From contig NC_013131.1 in the NCBI RefSeq assembly GCF_000024025.1, forward strand, positions 1,798,001 to 1,862,000: a DNA stretch of 64,000 bases, written 5' to 3'. This document shows, piece by piece, positions 26,815 to 36,180 of the stretch. The notes beneath the pieces are model-generated. The model did not search any database. It was not told the DNA's origin and saw nothing but the letters and a program-made list of their open reading frames with translations. The position numbers were made by a program, and so were the translations under genes. How positions within the stretch are numbered: the stretch's first letter is position 1; the number at the start of each line of letters is the position of its first letter. This DNA comes from Catenulispora acidiphila DSM 44928. Its GTDB lineage: Bacteria > Actinomycetota > Actinomycetes > Streptomycetales > Catenulisporaceae.

Positions 26815-26849
26815 TAACGGATGCGGTTACGGGAACGGTTCCGGAACCG
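26815..26849. promoter_or_regulatory. Cluster of palindromes upstream of GH3 promoter
   Basis: A 14-bp perfect palindrome CGGTTCCGGAACCG (26836-26849) is preceded by GTAAC/GTTAC inverted half-sites (about 26815-26830). It ends 8 bp before the predicted -35 box. It probably binds a repressor or activator, possibly of the LacI type that commonly controls beta-glucosidases; the regulator identity is inference. Confidence 0.45.
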
Positions 26850-26857
26850 GTTCTTCA

Positions 26858-26886
26858 TTGACAGTGGTTGACGCGCGCGCAATATT
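26858..26886 (+). promoter_or_regulatory. Consensus-like promoter of the GH3 gene
   Basis: A perfect -35 TTGACA (26858-26863), 17-bp spacer, and -10 AATATT (26881-26886). It leaves a leader of about 90 nt before the ATG at 26986. Confidence 0.55.
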
Positions 26887-26985
26887 CAAGCCGAACGAGG
26901 GCGCCCTCCCTGATTCGTCGCACAGATTTCGCATCGGCTCTTCGCTGCTGCCATCTGTGGGATCTCCGGGACTGAAGGGACAGCA

Positions 26986-29900
26986 ATGAGGCTCCTCACA
27001 CCTGCGCGCTGGTCCACGCCCGTGCGCGGGCGACCACGGTCGTCCAGGCCACGGCCGGTTTTGCGTACCCTGCTGGCGGCGGGGGCGTTGTTCGCCGCGT
27101 CGCTGGCGGGGTTGCCGAGTCCGGCGAACGCCGCTGCCGGCGCGCCGTTCGGCGGGACGGCTGCCGCCGTGCCGGGTCTGGTGCAGGCTGCGAACTACGA
27201 CACCGGCGGGCAGGGCGTCGCCTACAACACAGCTGCGGGCAACGGCTCTGCGAACAGCTACCGCGCCGATGGGATCGATCTGGAGACCACCGCTGACACG
27301 CTGGGGACCAGCCCGGCAGGCGGTGCCTATGACATCGGCTGGACGACACCGGGGCAGTGGTTCAACTACACGGTCAACGTCGCCACGGCCGGGACGTACA
27401 GCGTTGCTTTCAGGCTGGCTTCGCCGTATGGCCTCACCGACGCCCTGCACATCGCCAACGCCTCCGGTACCAACCTCACCGGCTCGGTCGCAGTCCCCAA
27501 CACCGGTGGTTATGAGACCTGGACGACGGTCACCGCGAGCCTGGTGCTGCCGGCAGGCACCCAGACGCTGACGGTGAAGCAGGACTCGAACGGCTGGAAC
27601 TTCCACAACATGGCCTTCACTCTCACCTCAAGTGGTGGCGGTGGAGGTGGCACTGACAAGCCGTTTGGCGGGACGCCCGCGCCGGTTCCCGGCACGGTCC
27701 AGATCGCCAACTACGACACCGGCGGAGCAGGCGTCGCCTACAACGTGACCGGCACCAACGGCACTGCGACTACTTACCGCACCGACTCGGTGGACCTGGA
27801 GAACACGCCCGACACCCAGGACACCACTCCTCCCGGCGGCGCCTATGACATGGGCTGGACCAACGCCGGACAGTGGTTCCACTACACCGTCCAAGTCGCG
27901 ACCAGCGGCGTGTACACCGTCAGCTTCCGCGTGGCAGCACCGGCGGCGATCGCCGACGCCCTGCACCTCGAAAACGCCTCCGGCGCCAACCTGACCGGCG
28001 CCGTCGCCGTCCCCGCCACCGGGAACTACGCGACGTTCACCACGGTCACCGCGTCCATCACCCTGGCGGCCGGAGCCCAGACGCTCACCCTGAAGCAGGA
28101 CGCGAACGGCTTCAACATCCACTTCCTGTCCTTCGTCCAGGGCACGAGCGGCGGCGGACCCGGCCCGAACCAGTACTGCGGCACGCAGGACCTGGCGATG
28201 GACCAGCCGACCACAGCCTCCTCGACGTACACCACCACCGGCAACCCGGCGTCCTCGGCCACCGACGGCGACCCCGGCACCCGCTGGGAGAGCGCGTACA
28301 GCGACCCGCAGTGGCTGGACGTGGACCTCGGCGCCCAGACGCAGATCTGCAGCATCGGCCTGCTGTGGGAGGACGCGTACGCGTCCGGCTTCCAGATCCA
28401 GGTCTCCAACGACAACGCGACGTGGACGAACGTCTACTCCACGACCACCGGCACCGGCGGACACCAGACGATCCCGGTCTCCACGACCGACCGCTACGTC
28501 CGTCTGTACGCCTCGAAGCGCGCGACCCAGTGGGGCGACTCAGTCCTCGAGTTCGACGTCTACGGCTTGACCAGCACCCCGCCGGTCACCGGCGGCAACG
28601 GCAACGGCGGCAACGGCGTCTGCCCCTGGGTCGGCTCCACCGCGCCGGTCGCGCAGCGCGTCCAGCAGGTCCTCAACACCATGAACCAGTCCGAGGAACT
28701 GACGCTGGTCGCCGGCGACGGCACGACGAACTACATCGGCCACGTCGCAGGCGTCCCCAACCTGTGCATCAAGCAGATGAACATGGAAGACGGACCCTCC
28801 GGCGTCGGTGACGGCAACGGCGGCGTGACGGCCTTCCCCGACGGCGAGTCCGCGGCATCCACCTGGGACCCGAATTTGATCCAGCAGGAGGGCGCCGCCA
28901 AGGGCGCGGAGTTCGCCGGCAAGGGCGTCACCATCTCGCTCGGCCCGACGTCGAACCTGGTGCGCGACCCGCGCTGGGGACGCACCTATGAGACCTACGG
29001 CGAGGACCCGTTCCTGGCCGGACAGATCACCTCCTCGGAGGTGAAGGGCATGCAGAACCAGGGCGTGATGGCCGACGTGAAACACGTCGCCGCCTACGAC
29101 CAGGAGCAGTATCCGAACGGCGCCAACAACGAGATCGTGGGACAGCAAGCGATGCAGGAGCTGTATCTGGCTCCCTTCCAGTCCTCGATCGCGCAGTCCG
29201 CACCGGCTTCGTTCATGTGCTCCTACGCGGTGGTCAACGGCGCCTCGTCCTGCGCGAGCGCCCCGATGCTCCGCAACGGTCTGGACACCCAGGCGAACTC
29301 CGGCGGCTTCGTGGTCTCCGACTGGGGCGCCGCGGGTCCGGCGGTCGCCGACGCCAACGGCGGCCTGGACATCGCGATGCCGTTCAACTCCTACGCGACC
29401 AACCTGGGCAACGCGCTGGCCGCCGGCCAGTTCGACCAGGGCACGCTGAACGCCATCGTGGCCAGGATCCTGACCCAGATGTTCGCCTTCGGCGTCTTCG
29501 ACAACCCGGCGAGCGGTTCGCTGGCCGCCACGGTGACCAACGCGGCGCACCAGCAGACCGCGCTGCAGCTCGGTGAAGAGGGCACGGTCCTGTTGAAGAA
29601 CAACGGAATCCTGCCGCTGAACCCGAATCCGGCCACTGCGAAGTCCATCGCGGTAGTCGGTACCGACGGCGGCGCCGCGGTCGAACTCGCCGGCGGTGGC
29701 AGCGGCGGGGTCGACAGCTCGAATACGGTCTGGCCGATCACCGGCATCCAGAACGCGGTCGGGCCGAACGTGAAGGTGACCTACACGCCCGGCGACGACA
29801 ACGGGACGGCGAACATCCCGCAGGCGGTCGCGGCCGCGCAGGCAGCGACCTACGCGATCGTCTTCGTCAGCGCGCCCGAAGGCGAAGAGAGCGACTTGCA

Positions 29901-31002
29901 GACGCTCGACGTGTCCGCTGCCGACGAGACGATGATCAGCAATGTGGCGGCGGTGAACCCGAACACCATCGTGGTGATCAACAGCGGTTCGCCGGTGGTC
30001 ATGCCATGGCTGAACAACGTGGCCGGTGTCCTGGAGAACTGGTACGGCGGTCAGGAGACCGGTGCCGCGGTCGCCGCGCTGCTGTTCGGGACCGTGAACC
30101 CGTCCGGCAAGTTGCCGGTGACGTTCCCGGCGTCGCTGAGCCAGGTCCCGGCGCAGACCACCGCGCAGTGGCCGGGCACCCCGGCCGGGCCGATCTACAG
30201 CGAGGGCGTGAAGATCGGGTACCGCTGGTACCAGTCGCAGAACATCACCCCGGCGTTCCCCTTCGGATACGGCCTGTCCTACACCAAGTTCTCCTTCTCC
30301 AACTTGGCAGTCGGAGGCTTCAACTCCAACGGCCAAGCCACCGTCACCGCAACGGTGACCAACACCGGATCGGTCGCCGGGGCGGAAGTGGCGCAGATGT
30401 ATGTCGGCGATCCGGCAGCCAGCCAAGACCCGCCCAACCAGCTGGCCGGATTCCAGCGCGTCATGCTCAACTCGGGGCAGAGCGCACAGGTCACCTTCCC
30501 GTTGACGGTTCACAACCTGGCCTCTTGGTCAGCTACTGATAACCAGTGGGAGGCACAGGCAGGGACCTACGCGATCCGGGTTGGCGACGCCTCCAACAAC
30601 CTGCCGCTGACTGGGTCCACCTCGCTGGCCAACACGCTCACCGGTCAGGTCGCCGCAGGCGCCTCCTACGCCGGGATATCGACCGCGAACACTGCGGTCA
30701 GCGCCAACGTCACACCGAATTCCGGTGTCCCCGGCTCGGAAACCGTCGGGGTCGTGAACCCCTTCGGCTACAGCAGCCCCAAGGGCACTGGCGTGTCGTT
30801 CCAGATGCAGGGTGTTGACTCCAACACCTCGCAGACACTCACCTACACGGCAAGTGGTCTGCCGCCGGGCATCAGCATCAGCGGCAACGGCACCTTCTCC
30901 GGCTCGGGCAGCACGCTCGGGACCTACACCGTGACCGTCACCGCCAAGGATGGAGCGGGGGTGACGGGCACAGCCACCTTCGTGTGGTCGATCGTTCAGT
31001 GA
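26986..31002 (+). CDS. Secreted multi-domain GH3 beta-glucosidase
   Basis: 1338 residues. Signal peptide (to about residue 46, 'PSPANAAAG'); two tandem CBM6-like modules (about 50-215 and 222-385, each with 'NYDTGG.GVAYN' and 'GGAYD.GWT..GQWF.YTV'); an F5/8 type C domain (about 395-530); GH3 N-domain with 'RWGRTYETYGEDP', 'VADVKHVAAYDQ' and nucleophile D779 in 'FVVSDWGAAG'; GH3 C-domain ('EEGTVLLKNNGILPL'); a fibronectin-III-like domain; and a C-terminal Ig-like domain. It releases terminal sugars from plant-type or other beta-glycans outside the cell. The AAGGGA ribosome site precedes the ATG. It is a single-gene unit with its own promoter and operator-like palindrome. Confidence 0.92.
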   Translation: MRLLTPARWSTPVRGRPRSSRPRPVLRTLLAAGALFAASLAGLPSPANAAAGAPFGGTAAAVPGLVQAANYDTGGQGVAYNTAAGNGSANSYRADGIDLETTADTLGTSPAGGAYDIGWTTPGQWFNYTVNVATAGTYSVAFRLASPYGLTDALHIANASGTNLTGSVAVPNTGGYETWTTVTASLVLPAGTQTLTVKQDSNGWNFHNMAFTLTSSGGGGGGTDKPFGGTPAPVPGTVQIANYDTGGAGVAYNVTGTNGTATTYRTDSVDLENTPDTQDTTPPGGAYDMGWTNAGQWFHYTVQVATSGVYTVSFRVAAPAAIADALHLENASGANLTGAVAVPATGNYATFTTVTASITLAAGAQTLTLKQDANGFNIHFLSFVQGTSGGGPGPNQYCGTQDLAMDQPTTASSTYTTTGNPASSATDGDPGTRWESAYSDPQWLDVDLGAQTQICSIGLLWEDAYASGFQIQVSNDNATWTNVYSTTTGTGGHQTIPVSTTDRYVRLYASKRATQWGDSVLEFDVYGLTSTPPVTGGNGNGGNGVCPWVGSTAPVAQRVQQVLNTMNQSEELTLVAGDGTTNYIGHVAGVPNLCIKQMNMEDGPSGVGDGNGGVTAFPDGESAASTWDPNLIQQEGAAKGAEFAGKGVTISLGPTSNLVRDPRWGRTYETYGEDPFLAGQITSSEVKGMQNQGVMADVKHVAAYDQEQYPNGANNEIVGQQAMQELYLAPFQSSIAQSAPASFMCSYAVVNGASSCASAPMLRNGLDTQANSGGFVVSDWGAAGPAVADANGGLDIAMPFNSYATNLGNALAAGQFDQGTLNAIVARILTQMFAFGVFDNPASGSLAATVTNAAHQQTALQLGEEGTVLLKNNGILPLNPNPATAKSIAVVGTDGGAAVELAGGGSGGVDSSNTVWPITGIQNAVGPNVKVTYTPGDDNGTANIPQAVAAAQAATYAIVFVSAPEGEESDLQTLDVSAADETMISNVAAVNPNTIVVINSGSPVVMPWLNNVAGVLENWYGGQETGAAVAALLFGTVNPSGKLPVTFPASLSQVPAQTTAQWPGTPAGPIYSEGVKIGYRWYQSQNITPAFPFGYGLSYTKFSFSNLAVGGFNSNGQATVTATVTNTGSVAGAEVAQMYVGDPAASQDPPNQLAGFQRVMLNSGQSAQVTFPLTVHNLASWSATDNQWEAQAGTYAIRVGDASNNLPLTGSTSLANTLTGQVAAGASYAGISTANTAVSANVTPNSGVPGSETVGVVNPFGYSSPKGTGVSFQMQGVDSNTSQTLTYTASGLPPGISISGNGTFSGSGSTLGTYTVTVTAKDGAGVTGTATFVWSIVQ

Positions 31003-31015
31003 GCTCAGCGAAAGT

Positions 31016-31972
31016 TCAGTGAGCCAGGTCGGACGGATCGGTGTTCGCGCCGCAGAGCACGACAGCGATCCGTTCGCCCTCACTGGGGGAGTACCGCCCG
31101 GACAGCAGCGCGGCCAGCGCGGCCGCGGCGCCGTGCTCCACCAGCACCCGGCGGTGCTCCCACAACGCGGTGCGGGCCGCGATGATCTGCTCGTCGGTGA
31201 CCAGGACGGAGGTCGCCAGAGGGTTCGTGGCCAACTGGTAGGCCGTTTCCGAGACGCGCCGCGCGCCGAGGGAGTCAGAGGCGACGGACTCCACGTCGAC
31301 GTCGGTCGGGCCTCCGGCCTCCAGCGCAGCGTTGAGGGCGCGGCAGTTCTCGGGCTCCACAGCGATGACGCGGACGCCGTGCGGGAACATCGCGGCGGCG
31401 GTTCCGGCGAAGAAGCCGCCTCCGCCGACGGCGACCATGACGGTGTCCACGTCCGGGATCAGGTCGCGGATCTCGGCGGCGCAGGTTCCGGCGCCGGCGG
31501 CGACCAGGGGGTTGTCGTAGGCGTGGGAGAGCAGGGCTCCGGTTTCGTCCGCGTGCTGGATGGAGGCTTCGAGGGCGTGGGCGTAGACGGTGCCTTCGAG
31601 GCGCACGTCGGCGCCGAGCGCGCGGAGCTTGGCGATCTTGATCGTCGGCGCGGTCGCCGGGAGGAAGACGGTGACCTTGATACCGGCGGCGCGACCGGCC
31701 CAGGCGGCGGCGATCGCGGCGTTGCCGCCGGAGGCGATGGTGATGCCCTCCTCGGGCATGGTCCCGTTCTCGAGGTGGTGCAAGGCGAGGTTGAGCGCGC
31801 CGCGGGCTTTGAAAGAGCCGCCGTGCTGCATGTACTCGGCGGCCAGCCATACCGCTGAGGCTCGTGGCACGGTGCCGGGATCGGCGGGGGCGACGGTGAC
31901 GCGGCGTACCCGGGAGGCGATGCGGTCGGCGGCGGTCTTGACGTCGGCCTCGGTGATGACGGGGGTGCTCAT
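31016..31972 (-). CDS. Serine/threonine dehydratase-family PLP enzyme
   Basis: 318 residues, fold type II. The PLP lysine is in 'HGGSFKARGALN', and the phosphate-binding glycine loop is 'VAVGGGGFFAG'. 'ASGGNAAIAAAWAGRAAGIKVTVFLP' matches threonine/serine dehydratases. There is no C-terminal ACT domain, so it is more like catabolic or serine-dehydratase-like enzymes than allosteric biosynthetic IlvA. It is convergent with the GH3 gene (13 bp between stops) and 60 bp downstream of the leftward beta-lactamase-family gene, possibly in one transcript with it. Confidence 0.88.
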   Translation of the reverse strand: MSTPVITEADVKTAADRIASRVRRVTVAPADPGTVPRASAVWLAAEYMQHGGSFKARGALNLALHHLENGTMPEEGITIASGGNAAIAAAWAGRAAGIKVTVFLPATAPTIKIAKLRALGADVRLEGTVYAHALEASIQHADETGALLSHAYDNPLVAAGAGTCAAEIRDLIPDVDTVMVAVGGGGFFAGTAAAMFPHGVRVIAVEPENCRALNAALEAGGPTDVDVESVASDSLGARRVSETAYQLATNPLATSVLVTDEQIIAARTALWEHRRVLVEHGAAAALAALLSGRYSPSEGERIAVVLCGANTDPSDLAH

Positions 31973-32032
31973 CAGAGTTCCTTGGGGTGAGTGATGGTCA
32001 GGCGTCAGGCGTCAGGCGGCGGGCGTTAGGCG

Positions 32033-33268
32033 TCACGAGGCGGGATCGGTGGCGGCGGCTTGCGATGCGAGGGTGTCGAACTCGTCCGTGGTTCCGTTGA
32101 AGATCGCATCAGAAGTCTGCGATAGGAAGATCGCGCAGATCCCGCGGCTCGGGTCGTTGAACCAGGATGTGCCGTAGCCGCCGTTCCAGCCGTAGCGGTC
32201 GGCGGTGACGGACACGCCCATGCCCCAGCCGCTGCCGTTGAGCGGGAAACCGGCTTCGGAGACCTGCTCCGGGGTGAGCTGGTTGGTCGTCATCATCTCG
32301 ACCGATTCCGGCGAGAGGATCTGGCGGCCTTCGTGGGAACCGCGCCGCAAAAGCATGCGGGCGAAGGCGTAGTAGTCGTCGGCGGTACTGATTAGCCCTG
32401 CCGCGCCGGAGGGGAAGACGGCCGGAGCCGCCCACGTCTGCCAGGGATCGGCCGGCTGTCGGGTCAGCTTCCCGGTGGCGAAGTCGGTGACGTAGTAGCC
32501 GGGCAGCCTGCGCGCCTCGGCTTCGGGGACGTGGAAGCCGGTGCTGCTCATGCCCAGCGGGTCCAGGATGCGTTCCTTCACGACCTCTTCGAGTGGCGCT
32601 TTGGCGGCGCGGGCGAGCAACACGCCCTGGACGAGCGAGCCCACGTTGTAGCGCCAGCGGGTTCCGGGCTGCTCCATCAGCGGCAGTTCGCCGAACAGGC
32701 GGGTCCAAGCGTCGGGAGAGTGCGCCGTGCGCGGTTCCGGCTGCGCGAGGACCAGGTCACGCTCCTCGGCGGCGAGGTTGATCGGGGATGGCGGGTTGAT
32801 GTCCGGCGGCTCGCCGTTCATGCCGAAGCCGAGGCGGAAGGTCAGCAGGTCGCGGACGGTGATCGCGCGGTCGGCCGGGACGGTGTCGTCCAGCGGGCCG
32901 TCCAGGCGGGTCAGGACCCTGCGGTTCGCCAGCTCGGGGAGGAAGGGGTCGATCGGCGCGTCGAGGTCCAGGATTCCGGCGTCGACGAGGCTCAGGACCG
33001 CGGCGGCGACGATCGGCTTGGTCATCGACGTGATGCGGAACGGCGTGTCGCGGCGCAGCGGATCGCCGTCGGTCAGGTCGGTCTCGCCGAAGACGCCGAC
33101 GTCGACCTGCTCGGAGCCGCTGCCGCTGCTGTCGCCATGATCGTCGCCGTCGCCGACGCGGGCGACGAGCGTCACGACGCCGGGCAGCTCGCCGCGCCCG
33201 ACGCGTGCCGCGATCGTCCGGTGGAGCCTGCGGAGGGCGTCCTGGTCCAGGTGGGGTGCCGTTGCCAT
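32033..33268 (-). CDS. Beta-lactamase-family serine hydrolase
   Basis: 411 residues, no signal peptide. The class C/esterase motif S-x-x-K is 'ITSMTKPIV', and the second motif Y-x-N is 'WRYNVGSL'. 'GFGMNGEPPDINPPSPINL' and a late 'YGWNGGYGTSWFNDP' match the esterase or D-aminopeptidase-like branch rather than true beta-lactamases. It likely hydrolyses a small ester or peptide in the cytoplasm. GGAGAGGAG lies upstream of the ATG. It is divergent from a GNAT gene with 77 bp between them. Confidence 0.85.
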   Translation of the reverse strand: MATAPHLDQDALRRLHRTIAARVGRGELPGVVTLVARVGDGDDHGDSSGSGSEQVDVGVFGETDLTDGDPLRRDTPFRITSMTKPIVAAAVLSLVDAGILDLDAPIDPFLPELANRRVLTRLDGPLDDTVPADRAITVRDLLTFRLGFGMNGEPPDINPPSPINLAAEERDLVLAQPEPRTAHSPDAWTRLFGELPLMEQPGTRWRYNVGSLVQGVLLARAAKAPLEEVVKERILDPLGMSSTGFHVPEAEARRLPGYYVTDFATGKLTRQPADPWQTWAAPAVFPSGAAGLISTADDYYAFARMLLRRGSHEGRQILSPESVEMMTTNQLTPEQVSEAGFPLNGSGWGMGVSVTADRYGWNGGYGTSWFNDPSRGICAIFLSQTSDAIFNGTTDEFDTLASQAAATDPAS

Positions 33269-33303
33269 CCGGCCATTCTCCTCTCCGGGGCGGACGGAAC
33301 AAT

Positions 33304-33317
33304 GTCTTGTGCAAGAC
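33304..33317. promoter_or_regulatory. Dyad between divergent hydrolase and GNAT genes
   Basis: GTCTTG and CAAGAC form perfect 6-bp arms around a 2-bp centre, in the 77-bp intergenic region. It is a candidate operator, or part of overlapping promoters. Confidence 0.3.
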
Positions 33318-33345
33318 TTGCCAGATCCCCGGAGGTGCCCGAACC

Positions 33346-33855
33346 ATGCCCATCGTCATCCGCCGCGCCGACCTGCCCGCCGAGGCCGACGAGATCGCCA
33401 AGCTCCTGACGGACTACATCACCACGGCGCTCCAGGAGCTTCGGGAGACCTTCGGCGTCGAGGACTCCCCGACCGACGTCTCCAGCCTGCGCGATTCCCT
33501 GCAGGAGTACAGCGACCCGTCGAAGGCATTGTTCGTCGCGCAGGACGAAGCCGGCGCGTTGGTGGGCGTCGCGGGCTTGCGCACGCTGGAGCCCGGCGTC
33601 GTCGAGATCAAGCGGATGTACGTGGTCCCCGAGTGCCGCGGCGCGCACCTCGGCTCCCAGCTGCTCGATCGCCTGCTCGCCGAGGCCGGACGGATGGAGG
33701 CGCGGACCGTGCGCCTCGACACGGCCCGCTTCATGGCAAGCGCTCAGCGTCTATACCGGTCGCGCGGGTTCGCCGAGCGGACGCCGTACGCGGGGACGGA
33801 GATCCCGCCGCACTTGCAGCAGTACTGGATCTTCTTCGAACTACTCCGTCCTTAG
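33346..33855 (+). CDS. GNAT family N-acetyltransferase
   Basis: 169 residues. The acetyl-CoA-binding motif A is 'VVEIKRMYVVPECRGAHLGSQLLDRLLAEA', with 'AQRLYRSRGFAERTPY' as motif B. ATG 33346 is chosen because GGAGGT lies 9 nt upstream; an extended upstream frame is not supported. The acceptor is unknown. Its 3' end overlaps the stop region of the convergent ABC permease gene by 15 bp. Confidence 0.88.
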   Translation: MPIVIRRADLPAEADEIAKLLTDYITTALQELRETFGVEDSPTDVSSLRDSLQEYSDPSKALFVAQDEAGALVGVAGLRTLEPGVVEIKRMYVVPECRGAHLGSQLLDRLLAEAGRMEARTVRLDTARFMASAQRLYRSRGFAERTPYAGTEIPPHLQQYWIFFELLRP

Positions 33856-36180
33856 GATCTCCGCGGCCGATGCCCTTGAGGCACGGAACGAGGGAACGAG
33901 CGACCCCAGCACGGCGATCACACAACCAGAAAGCACGAGGGCGGGAAGCCACCACCAATGCCACACGTCCAAGACAGCGGCGGGTAGGTCGCGTCCGGTA
34001 CCGCGACCGGTCGCCGGGATGACGACGCGGTGCGCGAGCATGCCGGCTGGGAGGCCGAGGAGACCGCCGAGCGATCCCAGTACCGCCATCGCCGTGACCA
34101 CCAAGGCGATCAGCTGACCGGGGGTCATACCGATCGACTTGAGGACGCCGAGGTCCTTGCGGCGTTCGCGGGTGCTCAGCACGACGGTGTTGAAGACGCC
34201 GAGCGTGCAGACGGTGACGAGCATCGCCGTCAGGGTCGAGACCACGCTGATCATCGTCTTCTCGATCGAGCCCGTGCCGTCGTTCACCGCCGGCTGGACG
34301 CCGGGGTCGAGGTGGGAGGCGGCTGCGGCGTAGGCGGTCGGATCGGTGCCGTGGGTGAGACTGACGGAGAACGTGCTGGCACGGTGTGTGCCGCCGAGGC
34401 CGATGAAGCGGTTCCAGTCGGTGGTCGTCAGGTCCCAGCCGTCGGACTGTTCGCCGACGACTGTTTCAGAGACCTGCTTCCCCTCGGCGTCGGCGATCTC
34501 GATCGTCTGTCCCAGTCGGAGACGTTGCTGGTGCCAGAACTGCGAACCGGCCACGACCTCGCCAGGGCCGTGGACCCAGCGTCCGCGGACCAGGTCGGGG
34601 GAAAGCGCTGCGGTGTCTCCCGTCTCGATGCCCAGCCGGACGGCAGCGCTGCTTCCGGCCACGTGGGTTTGTCCGACTGCGCTGGCGGAGACGTGAGCCG
34701 TGCCGGGAAGAGCGCGCAGCAGCGCGAACAACTGATCGTCGGTATGGGTCGGCGCTGCGGGGCGTGCCGGCGACTCCGGATTGTCGACTCCGATCGTCAC
34801 CTGGACCTTGTCCTGCTGATCCTGGGTCCGGTTGAAGGCGAGGACGGACGCCGCGAGCCCGATCGCCAGCGTCGCGCTCGTCACGGCGAGGACGATGGTC
34901 GACAGAGTCAGGGCCGTGCGACCCGGTCTCGCCAACGGCCAGCCCAGCCCGAGGCTCACCGCTCGGGGCAGCCGCGACTCGCCTAGGCGGCGCTGGGCGG
35001 CCAGGCCGCGTCCGGTGTGCTGCGCGCTGCCGGAGCCGATCGCCACCGCAGCGGGCAGGCGGCGGGCTCTCACGGCTGGAATGAGTGCGGACACTGCGAC
35101 GAGGACCGGCATGCCGATCAGCACCAGCGGATAGATCCAGGTCGGCACGGTCACCATGTTCCGGACCAGATAGTTGCCGGAGACGCCCCAGAACGCGCCC
35201 TGCGCCATCCAGGTCCCGACGACCGAGCCGAGCGCCGTGCCTATCACGCATCCGATCGCCCCCGGAGCGGTGACCATGAGCAGGTAGACGGCGGTCACCT
35301 GGTTCGGGGTGAATCCCAGGGCTTTGAGAATCCCGATATGTCGGAAGCCGGCGACCACGGCGCCGCTGACCACGGTGCCGACGATCAGGACCGAGACGAC
35401 GAGGCCGAGGATGCCGAAGGCGGTCAGGAACGCGACGTAGGTGTTCGGTCCGGTGGCCAGGTGGGCTTTGAGGGTGAGGTAGGAGGCGGTTCCGGTCAGG
35501 GCACCCCGCGGCAGCCCAGCGGTGATCGCTGCCGTGTCGGACGTGAGCGCCGCGCCGGTTCCGGCGTCGTGGAACCGGTACATCATCTGCGTGGAGGACA
35601 CACCCAGCGCCCGGGCTTGGTCGGGGGTGACCCAGCCGTTGGCGGACTGGCTCACGGAGGTGGCGTAGCCGACGACCTTCAGGTCGATGCCGCCTGGCGC
35701 CACGACGTGCACGTCTTTGTCGAGCAGCCGGGCCGCGCCGTATCCCTGGGGCAGGTTCAAGACGATCTCGCCCGGGCCTTCGACCCAGCGTCCGGCGTAG
35801 ACCTTCATCGTGTCGACCGGGGTGTCGGGCCGGTCGCGGCCGACGACGGTGAAGGTGCCCGCGACTTCGAACGGGGCGCCTACGGCAGTGGGCTGATGAA
35901 GTACGGCGACGGGGTAGGGACCGGCGGAGGCGGTGACCCCGGTCGTGTCGGCGGTCTGTGCGAGCTGCGCATCTGAAGCTTTGGTGTCGTCGAACTCTGC
36001 GATGACATGGGCTCCGTGGGACGCGTTGTACGCCTTGTCAAAGGGCCCTGATACGGCGGCCATCAGTCCCAGCGTGACCACGATCATTCCCGTCGAGGCC
36101 AGGACGACCACGCCGAGGATGAAGGTCTGGAGACGGCGCCGCTTGATCGCGGCTCGGGCTACGCTCCACACCGCTGTCAT
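33841..36180 (-). CDS. FtsX-like ABC transporter permease
   Basis: 779 residues of MacB/FtsX architecture: an N-terminal helix ('LQTFILGVVVLASTGMIVVTLGLMAAV'), a periplasm-side domain, then repeated three-helix FtsX bundles with 'FRHIGILKALGFTPNQVTAVYLL' and 'RKDLGVLKSIGMTPGQLIALVV', the conserved loop after the first helix of each bundle. Such permeases act in lipid, peptide or antibiotic efflux or in mechanotransmission rather than import. The ATG overlaps the ATPase stop (ATGA at 36177-36180), so the two are translationally coupled. It is likely controlled by the divergent two-component system. Confidence 0.9.
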   Translation of the reverse strand: MTAVWSVARAAIKRRRLQTFILGVVVLASTGMIVVTLGLMAAVSGPFDKAYNASHGAHVIAEFDDTKASDAQLAQTADTTGVTASAGPYPVAVLHQPTAVGAPFEVAGTFTVVGRDRPDTPVDTMKVYAGRWVEGPGEIVLNLPQGYGAARLLDKDVHVVAPGGIDLKVVGYATSVSQSANGWVTPDQARALGVSSTQMMYRFHDAGTGAALTSDTAAITAGLPRGALTGTASYLTLKAHLATGPNTYVAFLTAFGILGLVVSVLIVGTVVSGAVVAGFRHIGILKALGFTPNQVTAVYLLMVTAPGAIGCVIGTALGSVVGTWMAQGAFWGVSGNYLVRNMVTVPTWIYPLVLIGMPVLVAVSALIPAVRARRLPAAVAIGSGSAQHTGRGLAAQRRLGESRLPRAVSLGLGWPLARPGRTALTLSTIVLAVTSATLAIGLAASVLAFNRTQDQQDKVQVTIGVDNPESPARPAAPTHTDDQLFALLRALPGTAHVSASAVGQTHVAGSSAAVRLGIETGDTAALSPDLVRGRWVHGPGEVVAGSQFWHQQRLRLGQTIEIADAEGKQVSETVVGEQSDGWDLTTTDWNRFIGLGGTHRASTFSVSLTHGTDPTAYAAAASHLDPGVQPAVNDGTGSIEKTMISVVSTLTAMLVTVCTLGVFNTVVLSTRERRKDLGVLKSIGMTPGQLIALVVTAMAVLGSLGGLLGLPAGMLAHRVVIPATGRGTGRDLPAAVLDVWHWWWLPALVLSGCVIAVLGSLVPSFRASRASAAEILRTE

